A stretch of DNA of 64,000 nucleotides from Paraburkholderia largidicola (GCF_013426895.1 NZ_AP023175.1:2046001-2110000); one strand, 5' to 3'. Shown: positions 55,687-64,000, counted from the first letter of the stretch. A program made the numbers and translations. Notes: a model not told the origin generated them from the letters alone.

Positions 55687-57201
55687 TCAACGCGAGCGCA
55701 GCACGCCATAGCGCGCCAGTGTTTCCTGGCGCGCTTTTGCATGATCGACGACAGGCTGCGGATAGTCTTTCCCCAGCACCACGCCCCAATCCTTCAGATC
55801 GTCGGGATTCGCCTGCCACGGCGCGTGAACCCACTTCGCGGGCACCTTCTCGAGTTCCGGCAAGAAGCGCTTGATAAAAAGCCCTTGCGGATCGAACTTC
55901 TCCGACTGCGTCACCGGGTTGAAAATCCGGAACCACGGCTGCGCGTCGCATCCCGTCGACGCCGCCCATTGCCAGCCGCCGTTATTTGCGGAGAAGTCGA
56001 AGTCGTTGAGCTTTTCCTCGAAGTAGCGCTCGCCGCGCCGCCAGTCGATACCCAGATCCTTCGCCAGAAAACTCGCTGTCACCATCCGCAGACGGTTGTG
56101 CATGAAGCCAGTCTGGTTCAGTTGAAGCATCGCGGCGTCGACGAGCGGATAGCCGGTGCGTCCTTCGCACCAGGCGGCGAATAGCGTGTCGGCGCGTTTG
56201 CCCGTTTCCCAGCGCAGTGTGTCGAACTCCGGCTTGAAAGACGCGTGCTTCGCGATCTGCGGATGATGCGCGAGGATCATGAAATAGAAGTCCCGCCAGA
56301 CCAGTTCCGATAGCCACGTGGCGGCGCCCTGGCCGTCCGGTTGCAGCGACATCTCGTGCGCGAGCCGCGCAAGCGTGCGGATCGACACCGTGCCGAAGCG
56401 CAAATGCACCGACAGATGGCTCGTCCCGCGTGCGGCGGGAAAGTCGCGCCGGTCGGCGTAGCTGTCGATGCGGGCCCGAAAATCTTCGAGCAGTGTTTGT
56501 GCGCCGCTCATGCCTGTCGGCAGTTCTGTTTCCGCCAGTTTCCCGGGCGCGAAGCCCATTTGGCCGAGCGTCGGCCATGCGTGATCGAGCTTGCGCGGCG
56601 GCCGCGCGAGACTCTTTGCGTACCGTTCGACGGGATACGGCTTCAGGTCGAACGGCGTCAGTTTCTTCAGCCACGCGTTCTTGTAAGGCGTGAACACGGC
56701 GAAGGGCTTGCCTTGTCCGTTGAGTAGTTCGTCGCGCTCGAAAATCACCTGGTCCTTGAACGTCAGCAACTGACGTCCTTCATCGTTTAGCCGTTCGGCG
56801 ACTGCCTCATCGCGCTCGATTGCAACGGGCTCGTAGTCGCGATTGGTGAAAACGGCTTCGGCTTCGAGTTGCGCGGCAAGCCTGGGAATCGCTTCATGCG
56901 GATCGCCATGCAGGACGATCAACCCGCCGCCGCCTTCTTTCAGCGATCGGTCGAGTTCTTCCAGCGAAGCCAGAATGAATTCGACCCGCCGATCCTGCAC
57001 CTTGCCCTTATGCCCATCGCGCTCATGCGCCCAATCGATCAACGGCTGAAGAATGGTCGTATCGAACACGAACACGCACCAGACACGTTCGCAATGCTTG
57101 AGGGCGTAATACAGCGCTGCGTTGTCGCCCGTGCGCAAATCGCGGCGAAACCATACGAGTCCGTTCTGAAAGTGTGCGTCGAGTTGGTAGGCGCGGGTCA
57201 T
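55687..57201 (-). CDS. phr: Deoxyribodipyrimidine photolyase
   Basis: This 504-aa cryptochrome/photolyase-family enzyme repairs UV-induced pyrimidine dimers using blue light. The N-terminal antenna-binding domain (about 12-175) has LVWFRRDLRTGDNAAL. The FAD-binding helical domain (about 260-490) has RFGTVSIRTLARLAHEM, TGYPLVDAAMLQLNQTGFMH, MHNRLRMVTASFLAKDLGID and the signature WQWAASTGCDAQPWFRIFNP. ATG 57201 is chosen because homology starts there; the longer frame upstream has none. It is a class I CPD-photolyase type by these motifs. Confidence 0.95.
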   Translation of the reverse strand: MTRAYQLDAHFQNGLVWFRRDLRTGDNAALYYALKHCERVWCVFVFDTTILQPLIDWAHERDGHKGKVQDRRVEFILASLEELDRSLKEGGGGLIVLHGDPHEAIPRLAAQLEAEAVFTNRDYEPVAIERDEAVAERLNDEGRQLLTFKDQVIFERDELLNGQGKPFAVFTPYKNAWLKKLTPFDLKPYPVERYAKSLARPPRKLDHAWPTLGQMGFAPGKLAETELPTGMSGAQTLLEDFRARIDSYADRRDFPAARGTSHLSVHLRFGTVSIRTLARLAHEMSLQPDGQGAATWLSELVWRDFYFMILAHHPQIAKHASFKPEFDTLRWETGKRADTLFAAWCEGRTGYPLVDAAMLQLNQTGFMHNRLRMVTASFLAKDLGIDWRRGERYFEEKLNDFDFSANNGGWQWAASTGCDAQPWFRIFNPVTQSEKFDPQGLFIKRFLPELEKVPAKWVHAPWQANPDDLKDWGVVLGKDYPQPVVDHAKARQETLARYGVLRSR

Positions 57202-57384
57202 GGTCGATTGAGTGGTTGCGCGTCGGCGGATGCGGACGTCGGGCCGAAAAAGCCACAGCGATGATAGTGTCCGCCAGTCGCAAACCCAATGCCCGCGGCC
57301 TCGGGAATCGACGCAAAAATGAAGCAGCGCACCTCGCAAGAAAGGCGGGCGCTGCTCTCGAAGGGACGATCAGTTCAGACCGAC

Positions 57385-57804
57385 TCAGACCACGTTCACG
57401 CGCACATCGACATTGCCGCGCGTCGCGTTCGAGTACGGGCAAACCTGATGGGCGGCGTTCACCAGATCTTGCGCTGCCGCTGCGTCGAGGCCCGGCAGCG
57501 AGACGCGCAGTTCGATATCGAGCGCGAAGCCGCCCTTGTCGTTCGGACCGACGCCGACATCGGCTGTGACGGTGGTTTCAGCGGGCACGGCCTGCTTGCG
57601 CTGTCCGGCGACGAACTTCATCGCGCTCAGGAAACACGCCGAGTAGCCGGCCGCGAACAGTTGTTCCGGGTTCGTGCCTTGCGCGCCGTTGCCGCCGAGT
57701 TCGCGCGGCGCCGCCAGCTTCACGTCGAGCGCGTTGTCCGACGAAACTGCGCGACCATCGCGACCGCCATTGCTCGTTGCCGTTGCCTTGTACAGTACGT
57801 TCAT
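57385..57804 (-). CDS. ohr: Organic hydroperoxide resistance protein
   Basis: Ohr (139 aa) is an OsmC/Ohr-fold thiol peroxidase that reduces organic peroxides. Both catalytic cysteines are present: one in LFAAGYSACFLSAMKFVA and one in AHQVCPYSNATRGN. The N-terminus NVLYKATATSNGGRDGRAVS is family-typical. The promoter (TTGCAC-17-TACATT) lies 85 to 115 bp upstream and overlaps a palindrome, and ohrR is the next gene upstream on the same strand. Confidence 0.97.
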   Translation of the reverse strand: MNVLYKATATSNGGRDGRAVSSDNALDVKLAAPRELGGNGAQGTNPEQLFAAGYSACFLSAMKFVAGQRKQAVPAETTVTADVGVGPNDKGGFALDIELRVSLPGLDAAAAQDLVNAAHQVCPYSNATRGNVDVRVNVV

Positions 57805-57888
57805 CTTGACGCTCCTTGATCGGTTCCAGTGATTGGGTCAGTGCTTGCCAGTGCTTTGCATCATCGCTATCGAACTGGCATGGACAGA

Positions 57889-57922
57889 AATGTATCGTAC
57901 AAATTATTAGTGTGCAAACTAA
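57889..57922 (-). promoter_or_regulatory. ohr promoter with overlapping OhrR-type operator
   Basis: On the - strand TTGCAC (57912-57917), a 17-bp spacer and TACATT (57889-57894) form a good sigma-70 promoter. The near-perfect palindrome TTAGTGTGCAAACTAA (57907-57922; two central-flank mismatches) covers the -35 box. A repressor bound there would block transcription of ohr. Confidence 0.65.
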
Positions 57923-57960
57923 ATTGCCTATCGATGCGATAGGTGTGCATACACGCGCCG

Positions 57961-58416
57961 TCAGTAGCGTTCGAGGTAGTCGTTCAGGGTGCCGCGCAAC
58001 TGCTGCAGATCGCTGCGCAGCCGCATCAGGAATTCGGGCGTCTGCTGGGTTGCGCAAAAGATTTCTTCCGGCACGTCGCGCGCGGTGCGCTTGAGCGCGA
58101 CGCCCGATTTCGTCAGCCGGATAAAGACGAGCCGTTCATCTTCCGTGCCGCGCACGCGCTCGACATAGCCTTGCGATTCGAGCCGCTTGAGCAGCGGCGT
58201 GACCGTTGCCGAATCGAGGTTCAGGCGCGCGGCGATGTCCTTGACGGTGACGTCGTCGCTTTCCCAGAGGATGAGCATCGTCAGATACTGCGGATACGTG
58301 AGGCCAAGCCGGTCGAGAATCGGCTTGTAGGCCTTGGTCATCGCGAGGGACGTCGAATAGAGCGCGAAGCAGAGTTGCTCGTCGAGCGTAACGGGAAAGG
58401 CGGTGCGCTGGGTCAT
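57961..58416 (-). CDS. ohrR: MarR family peroxide-sensing repressor
   Basis: OhrR (151 aa) represses ohr until organic peroxides oxidise its sensor Cys. The Cys is in the N-terminal [20 protein letters not shown], at the position used by known OhrR proteins. The winged helix is intact ([20 protein letters not shown], with the wing [13 protein letters not shown]). A second Cys ([11 protein letters not shown]) near the C-terminus could form an intersubunit disulfide. ATG 58416 is the family start. It lies directly upstream of ohr on the same strand with a 156-bp gap holding an operator. Confidence 0.94.
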   Translation of the reverse strand: MTQRTAFPVTLDEQLCFALYSTSLAMTKAYKPILDRLGLTYPQYLTMLILWESDDVTVKDIAARLNLDSATVTPLLKRLESQGYVERVRGTEDERLVFIRLTKSGVALKRTARDVPEEIFCATQQTPEFLMRLRSDLQQLRGTLNDYLERY

Positions 58417-58448
58417 GGACGTCCCCTGAAGCGAAGCGTGCGAATGGA

Positions 58449-58464
58449 TTGCGTGCAAACTATT
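58449..58464. promoter_or_regulatory. Second OhrR-type operator upstream of ohrR
   Basis: TTGCGTGCAAACTATT shares the core GTGCAAACTA with the palindrome upstream of ohr, 33 bp before the ohrR start. This suggests autoregulation. Confidence 0.5.
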
Positions 58465-58563
58465 GTGCCGCAAAAAGGCGGCGCGATGCATCGATACATC
58501 ACATGCGAGCGCGGATTATCCGCGCCGCATGCGCAGCGCGAATCCTGGCAGAGACGTCGCCCT

Positions 58564-59376
58564 TCAGGGAGAGGGCGAAGAGGGGGCGGGCGGCAATGGC
58601 TGGCCGGGCGCTTGCACGCCGAAGCAGCCGCGATACGTGGCGTAAAACGAGCAGTAGAGCATCGTCGTGACGATGATCGATGCGGGCATCAGGATCACCA
58701 GCGCGAGATCGCCCGCACCAAGCGCCTGCAGCAGCGCGGACAGCCCGAACGACACGGTCGTCGCGACGGCGAACCACAGCGCGCCGTACACGATGAACGC
58801 GCCGCGATTGCGCCAGCAACTGACAATGCTGAAGAACATCGCCTTGATGGTCGGCACGTCATGCCACGCGGCGAGCACGGGCGCGAACCAGAACAGCATT
58901 GCAACGGGCACGTAGAACGCGAGCGCTGTCAGCACGGCGAGCGGGATATCGCTGTTGGCGACGGCTTCCGGCTGCATCGATTCGCCGCTGATCATCAGAT
59001 GCAGCAGCATGCCACCGTCCGCGAGCGCCGAACCCATTAGCACGACCGCCATCGCGATGATGTACAGCACGCCGAGCAGCAGCAGGCGCTTCGACACCTG
59101 GCCGCCGTAAGAGCGGAACCCATCGACAAGAATGGTGGGCAACACCGGCTTGCCCGCGATCGTGTCGCGGCACGCCGCCATGAAGCCGACGGCGACGCCG
59201 GGAATCAGCATCAGCGGCAGCACGCCGCCGATGATGGGAATCAGCGAGATTGCCGTCATCGCGAGCAGGTATGCGAAGAACAGCGTCAGAAATGCGAGCG
59301 GGTTCCTGCGAAACAGCCAGATGCCTTGCCGGAACCACACATAGCCGGTTTTCGCCGGAACTTCGATCAGTTGCAT
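58564..59376 (-). CDS. BPSS1780-type integral membrane protein
   Basis: This 270-aa protein has about six membrane segments and a short N-terminal cytoplasmic start MQLIEVPAKTGYVWFRQGIW. Family-like stretches are PGVAVGFMAACRDTIAGKPV and VPTIKAMFFSIVSCWRNRGAF. It is of the Burkholderia BPSS1780/DUF2189-like membrane group with no known activity. It lies 20 bp after thrB on the same strand, so the two are probably co-transcribed. The C-terminal tail is Pro/Ser-rich (PLPPAPSSPSP). Confidence 0.82.
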   Translation of the reverse strand: MQLIEVPAKTGYVWFRQGIWLFRRNPLAFLTLFFAYLLAMTAISLIPIIGGVLPLMLIPGVAVGFMAACRDTIAGKPVLPTILVDGFRSYGGQVSKRLLLLGVLYIIAMAVVLMGSALADGGMLLHLMISGESMQPEAVANSDIPLAVLTALAFYVPVAMLFWFAPVLAAWHDVPTIKAMFFSIVSCWRNRGAFIVYGALWFAVATTVSFGLSALLQALGAGDLALVILMPASIIVTTMLYCSFYATYRGCFGVQAPGQPLPPAPSSPSP

Positions 59377-59396
59377 GAGGTATGGATGCCTAGGGT

Positions 59397-60368
59397 CTAG
59401 AGTGCGGCGCCCGCAAGGCGCTCGCGCAGGATGCGCTCGAAATGACCCGGATCGTGCGGCTTGAGCAGTTCGGCGGCGCGCGGCATATGGAAATCATACA
59501 GGCGCGAGACCCAGAAACGGTATGCGCCCGCGCGCAACATGTCGCCCCAGTGCCGGTTTTCGGCGGGAGTGAACGGGCGTACGGTCTGATACGAGCGCAG
59601 CAGCGCGTCGACGCGCGCGTCGTCGAGCTTGCCCGTGGCGAGGTCGACGCACCAGTCGTTGACGGTCACGGCAACGTCGAAGAGCCACTTGTCGCAGCCT
59701 GCGAAATAAAAGTCGAAGAAACCGCCGAGTTCCACTTCATGATGCGTGCCGGGCGCCGCATGAGCGAACAGGACGTTGTCGCGGAACAGATCGCAATGGC
59801 ACGGGCCTTCGGGCAGCGATGCATAGTCCGCCGACGCGAAGAACGCCTGTTGATGCGCGAGTTCTTCCGTGATCAGCGTGCGCTGCGCGTCCGTCAAAAA
59901 CGGCACGACGCCCGGCACGGTTTCCTGCCACCACGGCAGGCTGCGCAGATTCGGCTGATGATGCCCGAAGTCGCGGCCCGCCAGATGCAGGCGCGCCAGC
60001 ATCTGCCCCACTTCGACGCAGTGCGCGACGCCGGGCGCGAGTTCGGGCGCGCCGTCGAGCTTCGTGACGATGGTCGCGGGCTTGCCGTTGAGCATGCCGA
60101 ACAGCGCGCCGTCGTCGCGCGGCATCGGGTCCGGCACGGGCACGCGGTGCGACGCCAGATGGCGCATCAGATCGAGATAGAACGGCAGTTGCTGCGCCGT
60201 AAGCTTTTCGAAGATCGTGAGGACGTACTCGCCGCGCGTGGTCGTCAGAAAGAAATTGCTGTTCTCGATACCGGATGTAATGCCGCGAAATTCGACGACT
60301 TCGCCGAGATCGTAGTGGCGCATCCAATCTGCGAGTTGGGCTTCGGTGACAGCGGTGAATACGGCCAT
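59397..60368 (-). CDS. thrB: Homoserine kinase (APH-fold type)
   Basis: This 323-aa ThrB of the aminoglycoside-phosphotransferase fold phosphorylates homoserine in threonine synthesis. Motifs are [20 protein letters not shown] (nucleotide region), [15 protein letters not shown] (the HxDxxxxN catalytic loop, here with CDLFRDN) and [18 protein letters not shown] (metal-binding Asp). It is the beta/gamma-proteobacterial type, not the GHMP-kinase ThrB of E. coli. It lies downstream of the DUF2782 gene, separated by a terminator. Confidence 0.94.
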   Translation of the reverse strand: MAVFTAVTEAQLADWMRHYDLGEVVEFRGITSGIENSNFFLTTTRGEYVLTIFEKLTAQQLPFYLDLMRHLASHRVPVPDPMPRDDGALFGMLNGKPATIVTKLDGAPELAPGVAHCVEVGQMLARLHLAGRDFGHHQPNLRSLPWWQETVPGVVPFLTDAQRTLITEELAHQQAFFASADYASLPEGPCHCDLFRDNVLFAHAAPGTHHEVELGGFFDFYFAGCDKWLFDVAVTVNDWCVDLATGKLDDARVDALLRSYQTVRPFTPAENRHWGDMLRAGAYRFWVSRLYDFHMPRAAELLKPHDPGHFERILRERLAGAAL

Positions 60369-60492
60369 GCGTGGTGGGGCGTCGAATCAGGTTGGTCGGC
60401 TGGCATGACGCCAGTGCGAGGTCGGGGACAGCGGGCTGAAAGCGTCGTTGCGGGTGTCGCCGGGCAACGGGGGCGGCGGACCGTATTGACGC

Positions 60493-60523
60493 AAAACCGG
60501 CGCGTGTCGGGGACGCGCGCCGG
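60493..60523 (-). terminator. Terminator after the DUF2782 gene (- strand)
   Basis: CCGGCGCGTGTC (60497-60508) and GACGCGCGCCGG (60512-60523) form a 12-bp stem with one G-T pair and a 3-nt loop. Reading on the - strand it ends in TTTT (60493-60496). It lies 11 bp past the DUF2782 stop and partly isolates thrB. Confidence 0.75.
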
Positions 60524-60533
60524 CTCGGGGCGA

Positions 60534-60941
60534 TCAGTAATGCAGGTTCACGGACGGCAGGCGCGCGGGCGGCTTGCCGGATTCGTACACGCGCGGCGAC
60601 GTATCGGTCGGTGCGCTCATCTGGTAGCGCGTGCCGAAATTCGAGCGCACGTCGATTTCGACGGGCTTGCCCTTGTCGCGGTACTCGGTGATTTCGGTGC
60701 CGTTACCGCTGCGTTCGTAGAAGCTCGGCGTGCGCGGCTGGTTGATCTCGACTTTCGAGCTGACTTCGGCCGCGGGGCGGTTGATCGCTCTCAGATCCGG
60801 CAGGCCGGCCCGTTCGTTGGCGGCGGCTTGGGCGTCTGCGGCTGCCTGCGCCTCTTGCGCGGACGGGGCAGGCTGGGCAGCCATCGCGACGCCGCTGACG
60901 GCAAGCATCAGCGCAACAGCGACGGGGAAGAGCGGCTTCAT
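60534..60941 (-). CDS. Exported DUF2782-type protein
   Basis: This 135-aa protein has a signal peptide (MKPLFPVAVALMLAVSGVAMA, cleavage near AMA-AQ). An Ala/Gln-rich stretch follows, and then a small C-terminal domain with GNGTEITEYRDKGKPVEIDV and FGTRYQM, which resembles DUF2782. Genes of this family commonly sit next to thrB in beta- and gamma-proteobacteria, as here. The function is unknown; it is probably periplasmic. ATG 60941 is chosen because it opens the signal peptide. Confidence 0.82.
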   Translation of the reverse strand: MKPLFPVAVALMLAVSGVAMAAQPAPSAQEAQAAADAQAAANERAGLPDLRAINRPAAEVSSKVEINQPRTPSFYERSGNGTEITEYRDKGKPVEIDVRSNFGTRYQMSAPTDTSPRVYESGKPPARLPSVNLHY

Positions 60942-61160
60942 GGTGTTTCTCCGATTAGGTGGCCCAATTCTAGCAAATCCACTGCTGCTCACGGGCATGA
61001 ACAACGGGCGATAGCCTTATTTTGCGCGCTTCCCGCGCGGCCTGCAGAAAGGGCAACCCTGCGTGCGCGACGACACGCAAACCCGCGGCGCGCGGGCATG
61101 GGCACATCGAAAAGAACGGGTTCCGTGGTAATGTCATCTCATCAATCGAGGCGAACGAAG

Positions 61161-62687
61161 ATGAACTACGAGACCAATCAACGCGCGGTGCATACGCCCG
61201 CAAACGCGTACCCGACCGAGGCCTTCGGCGATGCAGCCGACGCCGTCACGCGCCTCTCGGCCATCTATGAAGCGAACACCTCGTTCCTGCGCGATGCGTT
61301 CGCGCGCTATCGTCGCAACGAGCCGTTCGACCGACGCGTGCGCGCCTGCTATCCGTTCGTGCGCGTGCGCACGGAGACCAACACGCATGTCGACTCGCGC
61401 CGTTCGTACGGCTTCGTCGCGGGTCCAGGCGTGTTCGAAACTACGGTGACGCGTCCCGATCTGTTCGGCAATTACTATCGCGAGCAATTGCGCCTGCTGG
61501 TGAAGAACCATCACGTGTCGGTCGAAGTCGGTGTGTCCGACCAGCCGATTCCCATCCACTTTGCGTTCGCGGAAGGCATCCACCTCGAAGGCGATCTGGA
61601 CCGCGAACGCCTGCTCGCGATGCGCGACGTGTTCGATTCGCCCGATCTCGCGCTGCTCGACGACCGCATCGTCAACGGCACGTACGAGCCGCTGCCGGGC
61701 GAACCGCATCCGCTCGCGCTCTTCACGGCGGCGCGGGTCGACTTTTCGCTGCACCGGCTCAAGCACTACACGGCAACTTCGCCGACGCATTGCCAGAACT
61801 ACGTGCTGTACACGAACTATCAGTTCTATATCGACGAGTTCGTGAAGCTCGGCCGCACGATGATGGCGAAGACCGACGACGCCGATCTGCGCGCGTACCG
61901 CAGCGAGTACACGTCGTTCGTCGAACCGGGCGACGTGATCACGTACAACGCGAATCTCGGCGAGCAGGACGACGAGGGCAACGCGCCGCCGCGGCTGCCG
62001 CAGATGCCCGCGTATCACCTGAAGCGCGCGGACGGCAGCGGGATCACGATGATCAATATCGGTGTCGGCCCGTCGAATGCAAAGACGATCACCGATCACA
62101 TTGCGGTGCTGCGTCCACACGCGTGGATCATGCTGGGGCACTGCGCGGGGTTACGTAATACACAGCGTCTTGGCGACTACGTACTCGCGCACGGCTATGT
62201 GCGTGAAGATCATGTGCTCGACGACGATCTGCCGTTGTGGGTGCCGATTCCGGCGTTGGCTGAAGTGCAGGTCGCGCTCGAACGAGCGGTGGCGCAGGTC
62301 ACGCAACTCGACGGCGCGGAGCTCAAGCGCGTGATGCGCACGGGTACGGTCGCGAGTGTCGATAACCGGAACTGGGAATTGCGTGATCATCGCGAGCCGG
62401 TGTTGAGGCTGTCGCAAAGCCGCGCGATCGCGCTCGATATGGAGAGCGCGACTATCGCTGCGAATGGGTTCCGGTTTCGGGTGCCTTACGGAACATTGCT
62501 GTGCGTGTCGGATAAGCCGTTGCACGGCGAGCTGAAGTTGCCGGGTATGGCTGACCAGTTTTATCGCGCGCAGGTTGATCAGCATTTGCAGATTGGGGTG
62601 AAGGCGATGGAGATTTTGCGCACCAATGGCTTGCATAAGTTGCATAGCCGGAAATTGCGGAGTTTTGCGGAAGTCGCGTTTCAGTAG
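61161..62687 (+). CDS. amn: AMP nucleosidase
   Basis: Amn (508 aa) hydrolyses AMP to adenine and ribose 5-phosphate. An N-terminal all-family domain (about 40-190, with RACYPFVRVRTETNTHVDSR and SYGFVAGPGVFETTVTRP) precedes the C-terminal nucleoside-phosphorylase-like domain (about 280-500). The latter has INIGVGPSNAKTITDHIAVL, WIMLGHCAGLRNTQRLGDYV and ALDMESATIAANGFRFRVPY with the catalytic Asp/Glu. ATG 61161 fits the family length; ATG 61131 would add ten residues. Downstream lies repeat copy B. Confidence 0.96.
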   Translation: MNYETNQRAVHTPANAYPTEAFGDAADAVTRLSAIYEANTSFLRDAFARYRRNEPFDRRVRACYPFVRVRTETNTHVDSRRSYGFVAGPGVFETTVTRPDLFGNYYREQLRLLVKNHHVSVEVGVSDQPIPIHFAFAEGIHLEGDLDRERLLAMRDVFDSPDLALLDDRIVNGTYEPLPGEPHPLALFTAARVDFSLHRLKHYTATSPTHCQNYVLYTNYQFYIDEFVKLGRTMMAKTDDADLRAYRSEYTSFVEPGDVITYNANLGEQDDEGNAPPRLPQMPAYHLKRADGSGITMINIGVGPSNAKTITDHIAVLRPHAWIMLGHCAGLRNTQRLGDYVLAHGYVREDHVLDDDLPLWVPIPALAEVQVALERAVAQVTQLDGAELKRVMRTGTVASVDNRNWELRDHREPVLRLSQSRAIALDMESATIAANGFRFRVPYGTLLCVSDKPLHGELKLPGMADQFYRAQVDQHLQIGVKAMEILRTNGLHKLHSRKLRSFAEVAFQ

Positions 62688-62737
62688 TTTTTTTTCTTTG
62701 CGGCGCATGCGGGGTGGTTTGCTTGCTTGTGCTTTGC

Positions 62738-63394
62738 GCTGGCATCCGCGTTATGTCTTTGGTGTGGATGCGTTGCCCCTGTGCGGGGCGGCACCTACTT
62801 TTCTTTGCCGCCGCAAAGAAAAGTAGGCAAAAGAAAGCGGCTCACACCGCCAGTTCTAGTATTCGCCTGAGGGCCCCCAAAGGTTCTTATGCTTCACACG
62901 GCAACCACGTGACCGACGCTCGTTGCCAGCGCTCTTGCAGTGCGCCTCACCCGCTTCACGCACCCGCAGTACAGCACGCCGCGCCAGACAGTCCACGGCC
63001 GCCCAGGTGGCAAACTGTGTGTCGGCCGTAGAGCCACACACGCCTCACTCCGAACCGATAGCGCACGCGTTCCACGCTGTAAGAGCCCCAGGCTAAACGA
63101 CGCGACAACCTGCACACAGTTTGCCACCTGGGCGGCGCATATCATTCGCTGCCGCTGGCCTTTGCACGGGTATTCGAAGCGGGTGAGGCGCAAAGAGAGA
63201 GCGTTGGCAACGCACATGAACAGGATTGCTGCGGTGTGAAGTCTGGGGACGTTGGGGGCCCGTGGATAAGAATACGTGCTGGCGGTGTGAGCCGCTTTCT
63301 TTTGCCTACTTTTCTTTGCGGCGGCAAAGAAAAGTAGGTGCCGCCCCGCACAGGGGCGACGCCTGAAGCACGATAGCAAAACGCGGATGCCAGC
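62738..63394. repeat. Giant nested palindromic element, copy B (657 bp)
   Basis: The boundaries are GCTGGCATCCGC (62738-62749) and GCGGATGCCAGC (63383-63394). The 83-bp terminal inverted repeats (62770-62852 and 63280-63362) match at 82 of 83 positions. The perfect 34-bp arm hairpins lie at 62794-62827 and 63305-63338. The inner perfect inverted repeat is 24 bp (62998-63021 / 63113-63136), longer than the 17 bp of copy A, around a 91-nt loop. The left and right 200 or so bases of the interior match copy A in the same orientation and the centre differs. It lies between the convergent amn and chromate-transporter genes. Confidence 0.9.
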
Positions 63395-63400
63395 AGCAAA

Positions 63401-63602
63401 CCAGGCGAACCATCCAGCGTCGCAGACAATCAAAAGCAGGCGCCGCCCCGGGGAGGGGCAACGCCCAGGCGAACCATCCAGCGTCGCAGACAATCAAAAG
63501 CAGGCGCCGCCCCGCACAGGGGCAACGCGTGAAGCAAGATAGCAAAACGCGGATGCCAGCGGAGCAGTAAAACCAGGCGAACCACCCAGCGTCGCAAACA
63601 AC
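63401..63602. repeat. 64-bp tandem repeats and partial element copies
   Basis: A 50-bp block (63401-63450) recurs identically at 63465-63514 (period 64), and a diverged third piece lies at 63573-63602. Between them, 63528-63562 repeats the outer flank of copy B (GATAGCAAAACGCGGATGCC). The blocks are fragments built from the same vocabulary as the large elements (GCCGCCCCG, CAGGGGCAACGC). Confidence 0.8.
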
Positions 63603-63611
63603 GACATTCAC

Positions 63612-64000
63612 CTACACATACGCCAACCCAACAAGCCCCACAACCGCCCCGCCTCCCAGCAACCACAACGGATGAATACGCGTCCTGAATGCAAGCACCG
63701 CGCACGCGCCCGTGATCACCCATGCAAGCCAGGACGTATCCGACGACCGCGCGATCAACAACGCACTCGCCGCGACCAGCCCTGCCGTCACAGGCACCAG
63801 ACCCTTCTGCGCAACACGCCGCCAGGGACGATCCTTGAAGCGATTCCAGGCATGCATCGCAAGAATCGTCACGATGGACGACGGCCCGAACTTCGCCAGC
63901 GACGTCACCAGCATCCCCGCCCACCCCGCGACGTGCCAGCCGACCAGCGTTACGACCATCATGTTCGGACCAGGCGCGGCCTGCGCAAGCGCGAACAGCG
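63612..64000 (-). CDS. Chromate transporter (CHR domain), C-terminal part (partial)
   Basis: About 129 C-terminal residues are visible; the frame is open to the right edge, and on the - strand the sequence before the first ATG reads LAQAAPGPN. APGPNMMVVTLVGW followed by AKFGPSSIVTILAMHAWNRF and RRVAQKGLVPVTAGLVAASA is typical of ChrA family transporters. Two to three membrane helices are visible in this part. Such proteins export chromate or act in sulfate-analogue transport. Short-chain members often occur as gene pairs; the partner, if any, lies outside the window. Confidence 0.88.
   Translation of the reverse strand, partial: LFALAQAAPGPNMMVVTLVGWHVAGWAGMLVTSLAKFGPSSIVTILAMHAWNRFKDRPWRRVAQKGLVPVTAGLVAASALLIARSSDTSWLAWVITGACAVLAFRTRIHPLWLLGGGAVVGLVGLAYV

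Noticed and set aside
59442..61160. 1081-aa frame running from antisense of thrB into amn
   Set aside because: Only the part from 61161 matches AMP nucleosidase. The upstream part is the mirror of thrB and DUF2782 and lacks a start or family features.
63401..63602. Possible CRISPR array
   Set aside because: Only two identical blocks of 50 bp in a 64-bp period, with near-identical 14-bp spacers and no cas genes. It is a tandem duplication of element pieces.

Overview
The window is a GC-rich bacterial chromosome segment. It reads as Burkholderiaceae, most likely Paraburkholderia or a near relative. The reasons are the leuC-leuD-leuB / asd / fimV / truA / trpF-trpB-trpA / accD / folC / cvpA / purF / metZ supercluster, which is typical of that family, and small lineage-typical proteins (an entericidin in the leu operon, a DUF3563 protein, a BPSS1780-type membrane protein). 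Intergenic repeats carrying CCTACTTTTCTTTGC hairpins point the same way. I cannot fix a species from sequence alone. No rRNA, tRNA, CRISPR array, insertion sequence or phage was seen.

Layout. Positions 1-17916 (+): leucine operon (leuC partial, entericidin-like lipoprotein, leuD, leuB), asd, fimV-like, truA, tryptophan genes with an orphan-type DNA methyltransferase between trpB and trpA, accD, folC, a SPOR protein, cvpA, purF and metZ. metZ is preceded by a nested hairpin and a perfect terminator. Positions 17991-21527: an AraC regulator, an FKBP isomerase, a histidine-kinase-like protein with a degenerate ATPase part, and a CNNM/CBS (CorC/HlyC) membrane protein. Positions 21543-40696 (-): a seven-gene trehalose/alpha-glucan locus, transcribed glgE > treS-maltokinase > glgB > [repeat element] > glgX > treZ > malQ > treY. 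TreS makes maltose from trehalose, the kinase part phosphorylates it, GlgE polymerises it and GlgB branches it. GlgX, MalQ, TreY and TreZ take the glucan apart again and return trehalose.

Positions 41179-49856 hold a DUF1345 membrane protein, a three-gene FAD-dependent sugar dehydrogenase (Tat-type small subunit, GMC flavoprotein with a Cys cluster, tri-haem cytochrome c), a PPP-family phosphatase, a RES/Xre toxin-antitoxin pair, a small secreted protein, and a divergent LysR regulator/tautomerase pair. Positions 49952-52986 are the molybdate system: modE convergent with modABC, whose ModC lacks the usual C-terminal MOP domain. Positions 53104-62687 carry a PAP2-type membrane protein, a PHB-depolymerase-family esterase with a palindromic upstream site, a DUF3563 protein with an unusual palindromic promoter, DNA photolyase, the ohr/ohrR peroxide-defence pair with two matching operators, a BPSS1780-type membrane protein, thrB, a DUF2782-type protein and AMP nucleosidase. 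The window ends in a partial chromate transporter.

The most unusual object is a pair of about 660-bp non-coding elements (30879-31539 and 62738-63394). Each is a giant nested palindrome with 83-bp terminal inverted repeats (82/83 identical within each copy) and an inner 17-24-bp inverted repeat. The interiors of the two copies lie in the same orientation, but their outer flanks are swapped, as if one interior had flipped between its arms.
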